Source: Acinetobacter lwoffii
GTDB lineage: Bacteria > Pseudomonadota > Gammaproteobacteria > Pseudomonadales > Moraxellaceae
Direction of reading: 5' to 3'
Length of the DNA: 47,781 bases
Assembly (NCBI RefSeq): GCF_002321025.1
Contig: NZ_DCLL01000028.1
Location: forward strand, 1 to 47,781
In this document: positions 34,952-43,938 of the stretch, one piece after another
How positions within the stretch are numbered: position 1 is the stretch's first letter
Layout: each line of letters opens with the position of its first letter
Position numbers and translations under genes: made by a program
Notes under the pieces: generated by a model
Told to the model about the DNA's origin: nothing
The model's database searches: none
The model's input: the letters and a program-made list of their open reading frames with translations, nothing else

Positions 34952-35605
34952 ATGGATTTACTCAAGATCACACAAACCCGCTATACCACTAAAGCCTATG
35001 ATCCTAGCAAGAAAATCCCGGCAGAACAGTTCGAGCGCTTATTAGAAATTTTGCGTCTGGCACCCTCTTCGATCAATATTCAGCCTTGGCATTTTTTTAT
35101 TGCCGATCATGATGCCGCCAAACAGCGCATTGCCAAAGCCTTGGTCGGTACTTATGCCTACAATGCACCCAAAGTTCTGGATTCATCCCATACCATTTTA
35201 TTCTGCACCAAAGCTGATATTAATGAGTTGCATCTGGAAAACTTATTGAACCGCGATGATCTTAGTGGCCGTTTTAAAGATGAATCAGCCAAAGAAGGTC
35301 AGAAAAACACCCGTGCAGGTTATATTCATTATTATCGCAATGAAAAAGGTGATATTCAGCGTTGGGCTGAAAACCAGACCTTTATTGCACTCGGTCAAAT
35401 ACTCTTGGCTGCCGGAATTGAAGGGGTTGATGCCACACCAATTGGCGGCTTTAATGAAGAAATTATAAGTGAAGAATTACAACTCGCAGAACAGGGCTTG
35501 ATCCCCTCTGTATTGCTGACTTTAGGCTATCGCAGTGAAAATGATTTCAATGCCAAACTGCCTAAATCACGTCTTACCGCTGAAGATATTTTCACCAAAC
35601 TGTAA
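34952..35605 (+). CDS. nfsB: Oxygen-insensitive NAD(P)H nitroreductase
   Basis: 217 residues from the ATG at 34952 with GGAG seven bases upstream. It matches E. coli NfsB along its length: TKAYDPSKKI (11-20), APSSINIQPWHFFIA (about 39-53) for FMN binding, and FNAKLPKSRL at the end. FMN-dependent homodimer that reduces nitro compounds and quinones with NAD(P)H. An 18-residue frame (34896-34952) ends in TGATG overlapping the start; probably chance. Confidence 0.93.
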   Translation: MDLLKITQTRYTTKAYDPSKKIPAEQFERLLEILRLAPSSINIQPWHFFIADHDAAKQRIAKALVGTYAYNAPKVLDSSHTILFCTKADINELHLENLLNRDDLSGRFKDESAKEGQKNTRAGYIHYYRNEKGDIQRWAENQTFIALGQILLAAGIEGVDATPIGGFNEEIISEELQLAEQGLIPSVLLTLGYRSENDFNAKLPKSRLTAEDIFTKL

Positions 35606-35619
35606 GGAATTTATGCTAT

Positions 35620-35641
35620 AAAAGGGGTTAAGCGCCCCTTT
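35620..35641 (+). terminator. Weak terminator of nfsB
   Basis: Stem AAAGGGG / CCCCTTT (35621-35627 and 35635-35641), 7-base loop; the T tract is short. Confidence 0.5.
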
Positions 35642-35711
35642 CCATGTCAATTCGGGCCTATTTTTTGCTTTATTTAATTTACATCTAATAGAATAACAAT
35701 AGAGGTCATCT

Positions 35712-35939
35712 ATGTCGCTCCTTACATCCAAATCCCTGAAATTTGAATGCTATCATTGCGATAAAATTTATCTCCAGCACTATAAAGAGCAACAGCATCG
35801 TTATCCGCACTGTCCAGACTGCCAACAGGCCGGTTTATTGCTTGGACTGGCCGAAGCAGGTGACCTGCTCCGACATCCGATTGAATTTGCATCCTCTTAT
35901 GTCAAGCAGACATTGCATAAGCTAGGCAAATCACACTAG
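35712..35939 (+). CDS. Small zinc-ribbon-like protein
   Basis: 75 residues with AGAGG before the ATG. Two CxxC pairs, C13/C16 (FECYHCDK) and C34/C37 (PHCPDCQQ), form a classical zinc ribbon, followed by an amphipathic C-terminal helix. Function unknown; such small proteins often bind nucleic acid or a protein partner. Its last 38 bases overlap the 3' end of the convergent EamA gene. Confidence 0.75.
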   Translation: MSLLTSKSLKFECYHCDKIYLQHYKEQQHRYPHCPDCQQAGLLLGLAEAGDLLRHPIEFASSYVKQTLHKLGKSH

Positions 35940-36756
35940 TCAAGCCTAGCAGTAATCCTAGAGTACTTGCAGGTTTGAGCCGTTCTTTAAAGAATACCAG
36001 ACCTGCTATCACACCAAATACCACCACCAGAATATTCATGCCAGCAAAGACGATCGCAGGTGAATCCTTAAGCAGCATATGGGCTTTGACATAGAAAGCA
36101 ATATTGGCAAAATTCAGGAAACCCAATAACAGACCAGCGCCGATATTCTGCATCGAGCCCAAGCTTTTATATTTGATTAACAGATAGCCCATCGAAATGA
36201 TCAGGGCACAAACAAACATTAGATTCAGCGCCACCGCGAATTGGAGGCCCAGACTGGTTGTATATTTCAACAATACATCAATCAGTGCATAACCGACCCA
36301 GACCAAGCCCAGATACAACATTCCCTGACTGCCCTGTCCTGTACTTTGTCGATGTGAAAACAGGATGCACAGCACTGCTCCAATACCTAAAGCGATCCCA
36401 AGTATTTTCAGCTGATTAAACTGTTCCTGAAAAATGAAATAGGCTGCAGCCAGTGACAAAACTACAGAAAGTCGCTGGGCAATTTCGGTTTTTAAAATTC
36501 CAGCCGTTTGCAAAGCCTTGGCCAAAAACAGAAATACGCTCGGAAGCAAAATACCCAGAGCCAGAATAAGCAACCAAGGCGTCTGAGACATTGAAATATG
36601 CTGAATATCAGGCTTAAACCAGAAAAAACACAAGAGACTGGCTGTCATATAGTTCCAGCTAATCATGTGTATCGGACTCAAGCCCTTATTTTTGGCGACT
36701 TTTAATAATATTGAGACCGCAACGCTGCATAGCGCTGCTGCGAAAATCAGTTCCAT
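35902..36756 (-). CDS. EamA/DMT-family transporter
   Basis: 284 residues with ten hydrophobic segments, two EamA repeats (about 3-135 and 145-280), the second ending FGVIAGLVFFKERLKPASTLG. Inner-membrane exporter or importer of small metabolites; substrate not predictable. The fba terminator lies 35 bases upstream of its start codon. Overlaps the zinc-ribbon gene tail to tail by 38 bases. Confidence 0.88.
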   Translation of the reverse strand: MELIFAAALCSVAVSILLKVAKNKGLSPIHMISWNYMTASLLCFFWFKPDIQHISMSQTPWLLILALGILLPSVFLFLAKALQTAGILKTEIAQRLSVVLSLAAAYFIFQEQFNQLKILGIALGIGAVLCILFSHRQSTGQGSQGMLYLGLVWVGYALIDVLLKYTTSLGLQFAVALNLMFVCALIISMGYLLIKYKSLGSMQNIGAGLLLGFLNFANIAFYVKAHMLLKDSPAIVFAGMNILVVVFGVIAGLVFFKERLKPASTLGLLLGLTSVICLAYAMSA

Positions 36757-36790
36757 ATGCTGCTCTTATTCTTGATATTTATGAGTCTAC

Positions 36791-36822
36791 AAAAAAGCCC
36801 ACATTTGCAGTGGGCTTTTTTT
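36791..36822 (-). terminator. Terminator of fba
   Basis: Stem with GCCCAC (36797-36802) / GTGGGC (36810-36815), 7-base loop, six A before and seven T after. Could work in both directions. Confidence 0.88.
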
Positions 36823-36841
36823 ATAAATGATTCACTGGGAA

Positions 36842-37879
36842 TTATTTATAGTGTGACACCATTTTCTCTAAAGAGATTGGGCGAATCTTGTCTGCATTGC
36901 CTGCAGTACCAAAAGCTTCGTAACGATCGATACAGATTTGCTTCATTGCATCTACAGTTGCGCTGAAGAATTTACGTGGATCGAATTCGCTTGGTTTTTC
37001 TGCCATCATACGACGCATTGCACCGGTAGATGCTAAACGCAAGTCAGTATCGATGTTAATCTTGCGCACGCCGTGTTTGATCGCTTCAACCAGCTGTTCA
37101 ACCGGAACACCGTAAGTTTCCTTGATGTCGCCGCCATACTGGTTAATCACTGCCAACCATTCTTGTGGCACAGAGCTTGAACCGTGCATGACAAGATGTG
37201 TGTTTGGAAGTGCTGCGTGAATTTCTTTAATGCGGTCAATCGCAAGAATATCACCTGTAGGTGGACGCGTGAACTTGTACGCACCGTGTGAAGTACCTAC
37301 TGCAATTGCAAGCGCATCAACATTGGTATCAGCAACGAAGCTACGCGCTTCTTCAACTGAAGTCAGGAGTTGAGAATGATCCAGTACGCCTTCTGCGCCT
37401 ACGCCATCTTCTTCACCCGCCATACCTGTTTCAAGGCTACCCAAACAACCGATTTCACCTTCAACAGATACGCCACACGCATGTGCCATTTGAACTGTAC
37501 GGCGAGTCACATCAACGTTATATTCATATGAAGTTGGTGTTTTACCGTCTTCACCCAGTGAACCGTCCATCATTACTGATGAAAAGCCTAACTGGATTGA
37601 ACGTTGACAAATGTCAGGGCTGGTACCGTGGTCTTGATGCATTACCACTGGAATATGTGGCCATTCTTCAATTGCAGCCAAAATTAGGTGACGCAAGAAC
37701 GGAGCGCCTGCATATTTACGCGCACCCGCAGATGCTTGTACGATAACAGGTGAATTGGTTGCATCTGCTGCAAGCATAATTGCACGCATTTGTTCTAAGT
37801 TGTTTACGTTAAATGCTGGTACGCCGTAAGCATGTTCGCCGGCGTGATCCAAGAGCTGGCGCAATGAAATAAGAGCCAT
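36842..37879 (-). CDS. fba: Class II fructose-bisphosphate aldolase
   Basis: 345 residues. Zn-dependent class II aldolase: PVVMHQDHGTSPD (about 76-88) with the zinc-binding His, YEYNVDVTRRTV, VEGEIGCLGSLETG (about 139-152), AIAVGTSHGAYKF and HGSSSVP (near 230). Cleaves fructose-1,6-bisphosphate to DHAP and G3P, mainly for gluconeogenesis in Acinetobacter, which lacks a complete Embden-Meyerhof route. pgk is on the same strand 550 bases upstream with a lipoprotein gene between. Confidence 0.95.
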   Translation of the reverse strand: MALISLRQLLDHAGEHAYGVPAFNVNNLEQMRAIMLAADATNSPVIVQASAGARKYAGAPFLRHLILAAIEEWPHIPVVMHQDHGTSPDICQRSIQLGFSSVMMDGSLGEDGKTPTSYEYNVDVTRRTVQMAHACGVSVEGEIGCLGSLETGMAGEEDGVGAEGVLDHSQLLTSVEEARSFVADTNVDALAIAVGTSHGAYKFTRPPTGDILAIDRIKEIHAALPNTHLVMHGSSSVPQEWLAVINQYGGDIKETYGVPVEQLVEAIKHGVRKINIDTDLRLASTGAMRRMMAEKPSEFDPRKFFSATVDAMKQICIDRYEAFGTAGNADKIRPISLEKMVSHYK

Positions 37880-37951
37880 AATATCCTCCCAGTGAATGCC
37901 ACATATTCTACATGTTCAAAGGTTTCAATTCAGCAACAAATAACACTATTT

Positions 37952-37981
37952 AAAAAAAATCCCTGCATTTGCAGGGATTTT
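37952..37981 (-). terminator. Terminator of the small lipoprotein gene
   Basis: Stem TCCCTGC (37960-37966) / GCAGGGA (37971-37977), loop ATTT, with A8 that becomes U8 on the minus strand. Confidence 0.88.
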
Positions 37982-37998
37982 GTGTCACATTAACCGGA

Positions 37999-38277
37999 TT
38001 AAGGTGCTACAGGCTCTGAAGTCGCAGCAACTGACTCGTCTGCAGTCGCTTCGTCGGCTGGCGCATTGGCAACTTCAGCTGGAATATCGGTATTTTTTTC
38101 ATCTAAAATTGGCTGGTCAATGGCATCAATGGCAGCTTGCTGTTCTGGAGTTACAGCCTGATCTGCCACGGCTGCCGAGCTTTCTGCTTCAGCTTCTGGT
38201 GCACTTTCCTGTTTTGCACACGCAGTCAATGCCAGAGATGCTGCTAATAATACTGCAATAGTTAACTGTTTCTTCAT
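37999..38277 (-). CDS. Small acidic lipoprotein
   Basis: 92 residues from the ATG at 38277 (an adjacent GTG is possible). A signal peptide ends in the lipobox LTAC (Cys about 20). The mature part is Ala/Glu-rich, acidic and Pro-containing, with no defined domain. Probably outer- or inner-membrane anchored; the +2 residue is Ala, which does not give an inner-membrane retention signal in the classical rule. It is flanked by terminators between pgk and fba. Function unknown. Confidence 0.8.
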   Translation of the reverse strand: MKKQLTIAVLLAASLALTACAKQESAPEAEAESSAAVADQAVTPEQQAAIDAIDQPILDEKNTDIPAEVANAPADEATADESVAATSEPVAP

Positions 38278-38386
38278 CACGTATTCTCGTCATTTGGTGA
38301 TTTAATGACTGCATCTTATGACAGATTTATTGCATTTTAATGACGAAGCCATGAAGGGTAAATTTTCACTGTCAAAAAAATGACAT

Positions 38387-38415
38387 AAAAAAAGCTGGCA
38401 CTGGGCCAGCTTTTT
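38387..38415 (-). terminator. Terminator of pgk
   Basis: Stem GCTGGC (38394-38399) / GCCAGC (38405-38410), 5-base loop, A and T runs outside. Confidence 0.85.
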
Positions 38416-38431
38416 AGCTTAGGACATACAA

Positions 38432-39619
38432 TTAAGCACGTTCTAGAAGTACTGCAACAGCAGGAAGGGTTTTACCTTCAACGAATTCAAGGAATGCACC
38501 GCCACCCGTCGAGATATAACCAATTTTGTCAGCCACTTCATATTTATCAATCGCAGCAAGTGTATCCCCACCGCCCGCAATCGAAAAACCTTCAGATTCA
38601 GCAATCGCTAAAGATAAAGTTTTAGTACCTTCACCGAATTGATCTACTTCAAATACGCCGACTGGGCCATTCCAAAGAATGGTTTTAGAGGTTTTCAGGA
38701 TTTCTGCAAATGCTTTCGCAGTTTCCGGGCCTACATCCAGAATCATGTCGTTATCAGCAACATCTGCAACGTTTTTCACCGTTGCTTTTGCAGCAGCCAA
38801 TGAACCCAGGAAGTCTTCAAAGTTAATTTCAGAGGCATCTGCAACCACAACGTCAGTAGGAAGTGGAACTGCTACTTTTGCAGCAATGGCTTTTGCCGTA
38901 TCGATCAGATCCTTTTCACACAATGATTTGCCCACGTTATAACCGGCCGCAGCAAGGAAAGTGTTGGCAATACCACCACCGACGATCAATTGATCACAAA
39001 TGTCAGAAAGTGAGGTTAAAACATCTAGCTTGGTAGAGACTTTAGAACCTGCAACAATCGCCACCATTGGCTTTTCAGGGGTTTGCAGTGCACGACCAAG
39101 CGCATCAAGTTCAGCTGCCAGTAAAGGACCTGCAGCTGCAACTTTAGCCAGACGCGCTACGCCTTCAGTAGATGCTTCTGCACGGTGTGCTGTACCAAAG
39201 GCATCCATCACGAATACATCACACAATGCTGCATATTTTGCTGCAAGTTCAGGATTGTTTTTCTTCTCGCCGACGTTAAAACGGCAATTTTCCAGTAGAA
39301 CTACCTGACCTGGCTGAACATCAACGCCATCTAAATAGTCAGTAAACAGTTTCACTTCTTGGCCCAAAGCTTCAGTCAAGTAAGCCGCTACAGGAGCAAG
39401 TGACTGTTCAGCTTTAGGCTCACCTTCAACCGGACGACCCAGATGAGAATACACCATGACTGCAGCGCCTTTTTCTAGTGCTGCTTTAATCGTTGGCAAT
39501 GCTGCACGAAGACGCGCATCGCTGGTGATCACACCATTTTTAACAGGAACGTTTAAATCTTCACGGATCAGAACACGTTTACCTGCTAAATCGAGGTCAG
39601 TCATACGCTGAAAGTTCAT
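38432..39619 (-). CDS. pgk: Phosphoglycerate kinase
   Basis: 395 residues, the expected length. N-terminal domain with RVLIREDLNVPVKNG (about 14-28) and the basic patch MVYSHLGRPVEG; VVLLENCRF (about 107-115); nucleotide site with AIVAGSKVSTKLDV and the C-terminal GGGDTLAAI (about 352-360). Converts 1,3-bisphosphoglycerate and ADP to 3-phosphoglycerate and ATP, or the reverse in gluconeogenesis. Confidence 0.96.
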   Translation of the reverse strand: MNFQRMTDLDLAGKRVLIREDLNVPVKNGVITSDARLRAALPTIKAALEKGAAVMVYSHLGRPVEGEPKAEQSLAPVAAYLTEALGQEVKLFTDYLDGVDVQPGQVVLLENCRFNVGEKKNNPELAAKYAALCDVFVMDAFGTAHRAEASTEGVARLAKVAAAGPLLAAELDALGRALQTPEKPMVAIVAGSKVSTKLDVLTSLSDICDQLIVGGGIANTFLAAAGYNVGKSLCEKDLIDTAKAIAAKVAVPLPTDVVVADASEINFEDFLGSLAAAKATVKNVADVADNDMILDVGPETAKAFAEILKTSKTILWNGPVGVFEVDQFGEGTKTLSLAIAESEGFSIAGGGDTLAAIDKYEVADKIGYISTGGGAFLEFVEGKTLPAVAVLLERA

Positions 39620-39758
39620 GTAGAGCTCACTTTATAGATATTAAAACCAGGCGATTTTAAATGATTATGCAGAAAAAGGTTAGCATCTTTTGCATAAAAC
39701 ATTATGAATGCCAAAGTTTTGTTATGATAGAAAAAAGCCTCTTTTAGATTCAGTCCCT

Positions 39759-40142
39759 ATGTCGATACATCCTGATCCAAATCTTAACCGTTTGAACGTG
39801 TTAGGTGAGCCTTTGTCCAGCTGTTGCTTCGATCCGATTACCGGATATTTCCGCAATGGCTTTTGCCATACTGCGACCACCGATCTGGGCCAGCATACGG
39901 TTTGCGCGCAAATGACCTCAGAATTTCTGAATTTTTCTCAAAAAGTCGGTAATGACCTGATTACGCCTTTGCCCGAACTGGATTTCCCGGGCCTGCAACC
40001 TGGCGATTTCTGGTGTATCTGCGTAACGCGCTGGGTCGAAGCCTATGAAGCGGGTCAAGCTCCACCGATCAAGCTACAAGCCTGTCACAAAGCTGTTCTG
40101 GCGTATGTACCGTTAAATATTCTTGAGGAATATGCTGTCTAA
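39759..40142 (+). CDS. DUF2237 family protein
   Basis: 127 residues from the ATG at 39759; an upstream ATG at 39708 overlaps a promoter-like TATGAT (39723-39728) and gives atypical residues. Conserved features: LGEPLSSCCFDPITGYFRNGFC (about 13-34) and GDFWCICVTRW (about 85-95). Function unknown. Its stop overlaps the next start as TAATG, so it is translationally coupled to the Maf-type pyrophosphatase. Confidence 0.82.
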   Translation: MSIHPDPNLNRLNVLGEPLSSCCFDPITGYFRNGFCHTATTDLGQHTVCAQMTSEFLNFSQKVGNDLITPLPELDFPGLQPGDFWCICVTRWVEAYEAGQAPPIKLQACHKAVLAYVPLNILEEYAV

Positions 40143-40735
40143 TGAATTCTGCACAGATTATCTTGGCATCGTCCAGTCAAACCCGCAAAGCGCTGATGGA
40201 TCGTCTGCATATTAATTATATTTCCATGGTACCGGATATTGATGAATCTCCTCGCGGGGAAAATCACGCAGATGATCTGGCACAACGACTGGCTTTTGAG
40301 AAAGCCAGATATATTGCTGAACAAAATCCAGAAGCGATTGTGATCGGCTCAGATCAGGTGGCATGGCGTGAAGGTGCGCCGGATATTTTTATTGGTAAAC
40401 CGTTAACGACTGAAAAGGCCATTCGCCAGCTACAAGCCAACTCGGACAAGATTGTCTATTTTAGTACTGCGATCAGTGTGCAGCAGCTATCGACCGGTTT
40501 TGAACAAAGTCTGGTTGAACACTATAAAGTCAAGTTCCGCAAACTGTCTCAGGTCGAAATCGAGCGTTATGTCGAAATTGAACAACCTTTGCATTGTGCA
40601 GGCAGTTTCAAATGTGAAAGCCTCGGTATCAGCTTGTTTGAAGAAATGATCGGACAAGATCAGACCACGCTGATGGGCATGCCAATGATCAAGCTCTGTC
40701 ATATTCTTCGTGAATTAAAAATTTTGGTTCCTTAA
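40142..40735 (+). CDS. yceF: Maf-family nucleoside triphosphate pyrophosphatase (YceF type)
   Basis: 197 residues. Maf signature ILASSSQTRKALMDRL (8-23), DIDESPRGENHADDLAQRLA (about 37-56) and VIGSDQVAWREG (about 71-82). The LHCAGSFKCESLGISLFEE stretch (about 146-164) is the one seen in YceF rather than Maf/YhdE. YceF hydrolyses 7-methyl-GTP and related non-canonical nucleotides. Start ATG overlaps the stop of the gene before it by one base; roxA follows 29 bases later. Confidence 0.92.
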   Translation: MNSAQIILASSSQTRKALMDRLHINYISMVPDIDESPRGENHADDLAQRLAFEKARYIAEQNPEAIVIGSDQVAWREGAPDIFIGKPLTTEKAIRQLQANSDKIVYFSTAISVQQLSTGFEQSLVEHYKVKFRKLSQVEIERYVEIEQPLHCAGSFKCESLGISLFEEMIGQDQTTLMGMPMIKLCHILRELKILVP

Positions 40736-40764
40736 TCTCTCCCTTTAAATTCAGGCTTTACTCT

Positions 40765-41934
40765 ATGTCTCAACCTTTAGACGTACTAGGCGGTATTACC
40801 GCTGAACAATTCCTTAGCGAATACTGGCAAAAGAAACCTTTACTGGTGCGTAATGCAATGCCTGAAATCGCCAGTTTGCTTGAACCCAATGATGTGATGG
40901 AACTTGCGCTTGAAGAACATGTCACTGCCCGTCTCATCAAGCAGAAAGATCGTGATCCGAATCAATGGAGCGTGAAATCTTCACCTTTGCTCAAGGCAGA
41001 TTTTCAGAAAATGCCCAAGCTCTGGACGCTTTTGGTTCAGGCTGTAGATCACTATTCATTTGACCTGTCGGCACTTTGGAAAAAATTCCCATTTATTCCA
41101 CAATGGCGTCGCGATGACATCATGGTGTCTTATGCACCGCAAGGCGGTTCAGTCGGCAAGCATTTCGATTTCTATGATGTGTTTCTGGTACAAGGCTATG
41201 GCCATCGTCGCTGGCAGCTTGGGCAAATGTGTGATGCCGAAACTCCATTTGTTCCGGGTCAACCGCTTAAATTATTGCCTGAAATAGAAGTGAACTTTGA
41301 TGAAGTGCTGGCACCTGGCGATTTGCTCTATGTGCCGCCTGGCCTGGCTCATTACGGCGTGGCTGAAGATGACTGCCTGACTTATTCATTCGGTTTCCGC
41401 ATGCCAAATATCAGTGACATGATGGATCGTGTCGGGGATAAATTTTCTGAAAATGAAATGCTACGTAATCCGCTGCTGGATATCATCCGTGATCAAGTGG
41501 GTGCTATTGGCGAAGTGAACAGCAATGAGCTGGAATATCTGAAAGAACACATCATGCAGCAACTGCATAATTCCAATGTTCTCGAAGATGCCATCATGAG
41601 CTTGATGTCCGAACCTAAATATCCTGAAAACCTGCCTGAAGCAGAAGAAATCGGTACAGGTGATCTGGAAGAAGCACTCGATCAGGGTTATAGCCTGATC
41701 CTCGAACCTGCTTCACGCCTACTCTATACTGAAGCGGACGGCGACGTTCTGTTCTGGGCTAATGGCGCAGGCATTGAAATCTCTGAGGCATTTACCACAA
41801 AACTCAAACAGCTTGCAGATGGTGAAGCGCTGTTATTCGGTGAAGACTTCGCTGATGAAGATATTCTGGAAGATGTTGCAGCATTATTGAATGAAGCCGT
41901 GTTGATGCTGGTTCCACCAGCAGAAGATGAGTAA
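40765..41934 (+). CDS. roxA: Ribosomal oxygenase RoxA (uL16 3-hydroxylase)
   Basis: 389 residues. JmjC-type Fe(II)/2-oxoglutarate oxygenase: iron ligands H133 and D135 in GKHFDFYDVF and H196 in PPGLAHYGV. The dimerisation and winged-helix parts follow. E. coli RoxA/YcfD hydroxylates an arginine of ribosomal protein uL16. Third in a likely unit with DUF2237 and yceF; a terminator follows. Confidence 0.92.
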   Translation: MSQPLDVLGGITAEQFLSEYWQKKPLLVRNAMPEIASLLEPNDVMELALEEHVTARLIKQKDRDPNQWSVKSSPLLKADFQKMPKLWTLLVQAVDHYSFDLSALWKKFPFIPQWRRDDIMVSYAPQGGSVGKHFDFYDVFLVQGYGHRRWQLGQMCDAETPFVPGQPLKLLPEIEVNFDEVLAPGDLLYVPPGLAHYGVAEDDCLTYSFGFRMPNISDMMDRVGDKFSENEMLRNPLLDIIRDQVGAIGEVNSNELEYLKEHIMQQLHNSNVLEDAIMSLMSEPKYPENLPEAEEIGTGDLEEALDQGYSLILEPASRLLYTEADGDVLFWANGAGIEISEAFTTKLKQLADGEALLFGEDFADEDILEDVAALLNEAVLMLVPPAEDE

Positions 41935-41966
41935 GCTTTTCACAGGTCTATTTAGGCAATAATTTG

Positions 41967-41995
41967 AAGAGGATCACATGATCCTCTTTTTATTT
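41967..41995. terminator. Terminator between roxA and the histidine kinase gene
   Basis: Stem AAGAGGATC (41967-41975) / GATCCTCTT (41980-41988), loop ACAT, T-rich tail; convergent genes end at 41934 and 42016. Confidence 0.85.
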
Positions 41996-42015
41996 TCCAC
42001 TAAAATTCTAGCCGC

Positions 42016-43938
42016 TTAAGGCTGATAAAGTTCCAGTACCACCCGAATCAGCGTATTTCCTTGTTCAGATTCAATCTGGAACAATCCCCCCATACGCTCA
42101 ATCCGCATTTTCATGCTGCGCATTCCAATACTCAAGCCATTTTTTTGCACCATGTCAGCATCGAAACCGATGCCATTATCCTGAATACTCAAAGTAAGCT
42201 GATGCGGCTGTGAATATTCCAGACTGACTTTTACCTGACTGGCCTGACTGTGCTTAATGATATTGGTCAGACTTTCTTCAACCACCCGAATCAGGGTCAA
42301 ACACTGTAATGCAGTCGGTTCACGCTGCCAGACTTTTGGAAATGACCATTCAACTTCAATCTCCATTTCTTCCATCAGCTGGGTAAAACGATAGCGTACC
42401 GGTGCAATCCAGAGTACCGGCGTTTGTGGGACTTTATTTTCAATAGATGAACCACTGTCAATGATTTGCCTGAGATCATCTCTAAGCAATTTCAGCATGG
42501 ATAGAAACTGCTGTTTAGAAACTGTTTCGCTACTTTGATCCACCAGAATCATGGAACGCACAATAGACCCTCCCAACCCGTCATGCAGTTCATGTGACAG
42601 ATTAATCCGCTCTTGCAGACGAACATTGGTCAGCTCCAATTGATGTTTATCGCTCAGGCTTTTATTCAGGTCAGCACTGACCTGCTGGACTTTACGTTCT
42701 AACTGGCTATTAAATTTTTCGATTTTCCTTACATTACGATTCAAGCGTGTACCCATAATGAGCACGACAAACAAGGTAATAATCGGTGAGGTATAGGGAG
42801 ATAAAGGTGAAAACTCATTGACCGTGGTTTGGTTCAACATGATCAGGTCGATGACTACACACAGCAAAATCCCCCAGAGACACAGCGTCAGGAAAAGATA
42901 TTCTCCATTTCGGGTTTTGATGGCCTGATAGCTGACATACACAGTACAACTAATAAAGAGCAATACATAGAAGATAAACACTCCACCTAGCACCTGCTCC
43001 AGATAATTCAAGGGACTGATCATCACCAGTAGGCTGGACAGAACGCTGACCAGAATAAATCCTCGCTCCAACTGCTTAAATTTCTGTTTTACAAAGCGGA
43101 TCAGATACAGACAGAAACAATGGATATAAGCAATAAAAAAAAGCATATTGGCTTTAGCTGCCGAAATCGTGGAGCGAAATGGAAAATTTTCTGTAGTCAA
43201 GACATTGGAAATAAACAGAATCCACAACAGTGAACTGAGTGCCAACCAGCCAAAAGTGGTTTCTGAACGCCGGAATAACCAGATAATGAAGCAGATCAGC
43301 CCAATCGTGGCAGAGAAAATCATATTGATCTGGAATACAGTACGGCGATCCCAGATTTTTTCCAAATACTGCTGGCTATTGACCAGTACATTATTAAATT
43401 GAATGTTGCCCAGGCCCGCGCTTTGGAAACTGTAGCCATTTACATAAATCAGGATGTCATTACTGTCTTTACGCAAACCGCTAATCGGGAAAACCCAGTA
43501 ACGCGGCATATTCCAGCTTTTCGACAAGGGTTCTTGCAAGTTCAGGTCAGACCAAAGCAAGTCACCATTCAGAAATACGGCACCTGCCGAATTAATATAA
43601 TCAATAGAAAAGGCAACCGGTTCTGCAAGGCGGATGTTGTCTTGGCATGACCAGCGCCAGACGATCTTGTACCAGGCACCCCCATGATAATTCTTCCAGT
43701 TGTTCTGCCAGTTATCCGGCAAACGTACGCTTTGCCAGCCCGATGTCGGCATCTCGGTAGGACCCTGAGCCTGAACCTTCTGAATATAGTCGATCTTCAC
43801 CTGACAAAGATCATTAATCTGAAAATGGCTTTGCGCCTGACTCATCCTACAGAACAGACAGAGCCAGCTGTACAGGATTAAAATAGCAATCCATTTCAGT
43901 CGCTGCCTTTTGCTGCTTCTGGAACAGCCAGATGACAT
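42016..43938 (-). CDS. 7TMR-DISM sensor histidine kinase
   Basis: 640 residues. N-terminal membrane/signal segment (14-35), periplasmic carbohydrate-binding-like region (about 40-190), seven transmembrane helices (about 203-400), coiled coil (about 405-445), then HisKA_3 with phospho-acceptor H452 (SHELHDGLGG) and HATPase with N559 (NIIKHS) and the G1 box DNGIGF (587-592). All catalytic residues are present. It should sense an extracellular compound and phosphorylate the partner regulator encoded just upstream; genes overlap by one base. Ligand unknown. Confidence 0.93.
   Translation of the reverse strand: MSSGCSRSSKRQRLKWIAILILYSWLCLFCRMSQAQSHFQINDLCQVKIDYIQKVQAQGPTEMPTSGWQSVRLPDNWQNNWKNYHGGAWYKIVWRWSCQDNIRLAEPVAFSIDYINSAGAVFLNGDLLWSDLNLQEPLSKSWNMPRYWVFPISGLRKDSNDILIYVNGYSFQSAGLGNIQFNNVLVNSQQYLEKIWDRRTVFQINMIFSATIGLICFIIWLFRRSETTFGWLALSSLLWILFISNVLTTENFPFRSTISAAKANMLFFIAYIHCFCLYLIRFVKQKFKQLERGFILVSVLSSLLVMISPLNYLEQVLGGVFIFYVLLFISCTVYVSYQAIKTRNGEYLFLTLCLWGILLCVVIDLIMLNQTTVNEFSPLSPYTSPIITLFVVLIMGTRLNRNVRKIEKFNSQLERKVQQVSADLNKSLSDKHQLELTNVRLQERINLSHELHDGLGGSIVRSMILVDQSSETVSKQQFLSMLKLLRDDLRQIIDSGSSIENKVPQTPVLWIAPVRYRFTQLMEEMEIEVEWSFPKVWQREPTALQCLTLIRVVEESLTNIIKHSQASQVKVSLEYSQPHQLTLSIQDNGIGFDADMVQKNGLSIGMRSMKMRIERMGGLFQIESEQGNTLIRVVLELYQP

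Noticed and set aside
34896..34952. 18-residue frame ending in TGATG at the nfsB start
   Set aside because: Too short, no good ribosome-binding site; the strong GGAG in front of nfsB makes coupling unnecessary.
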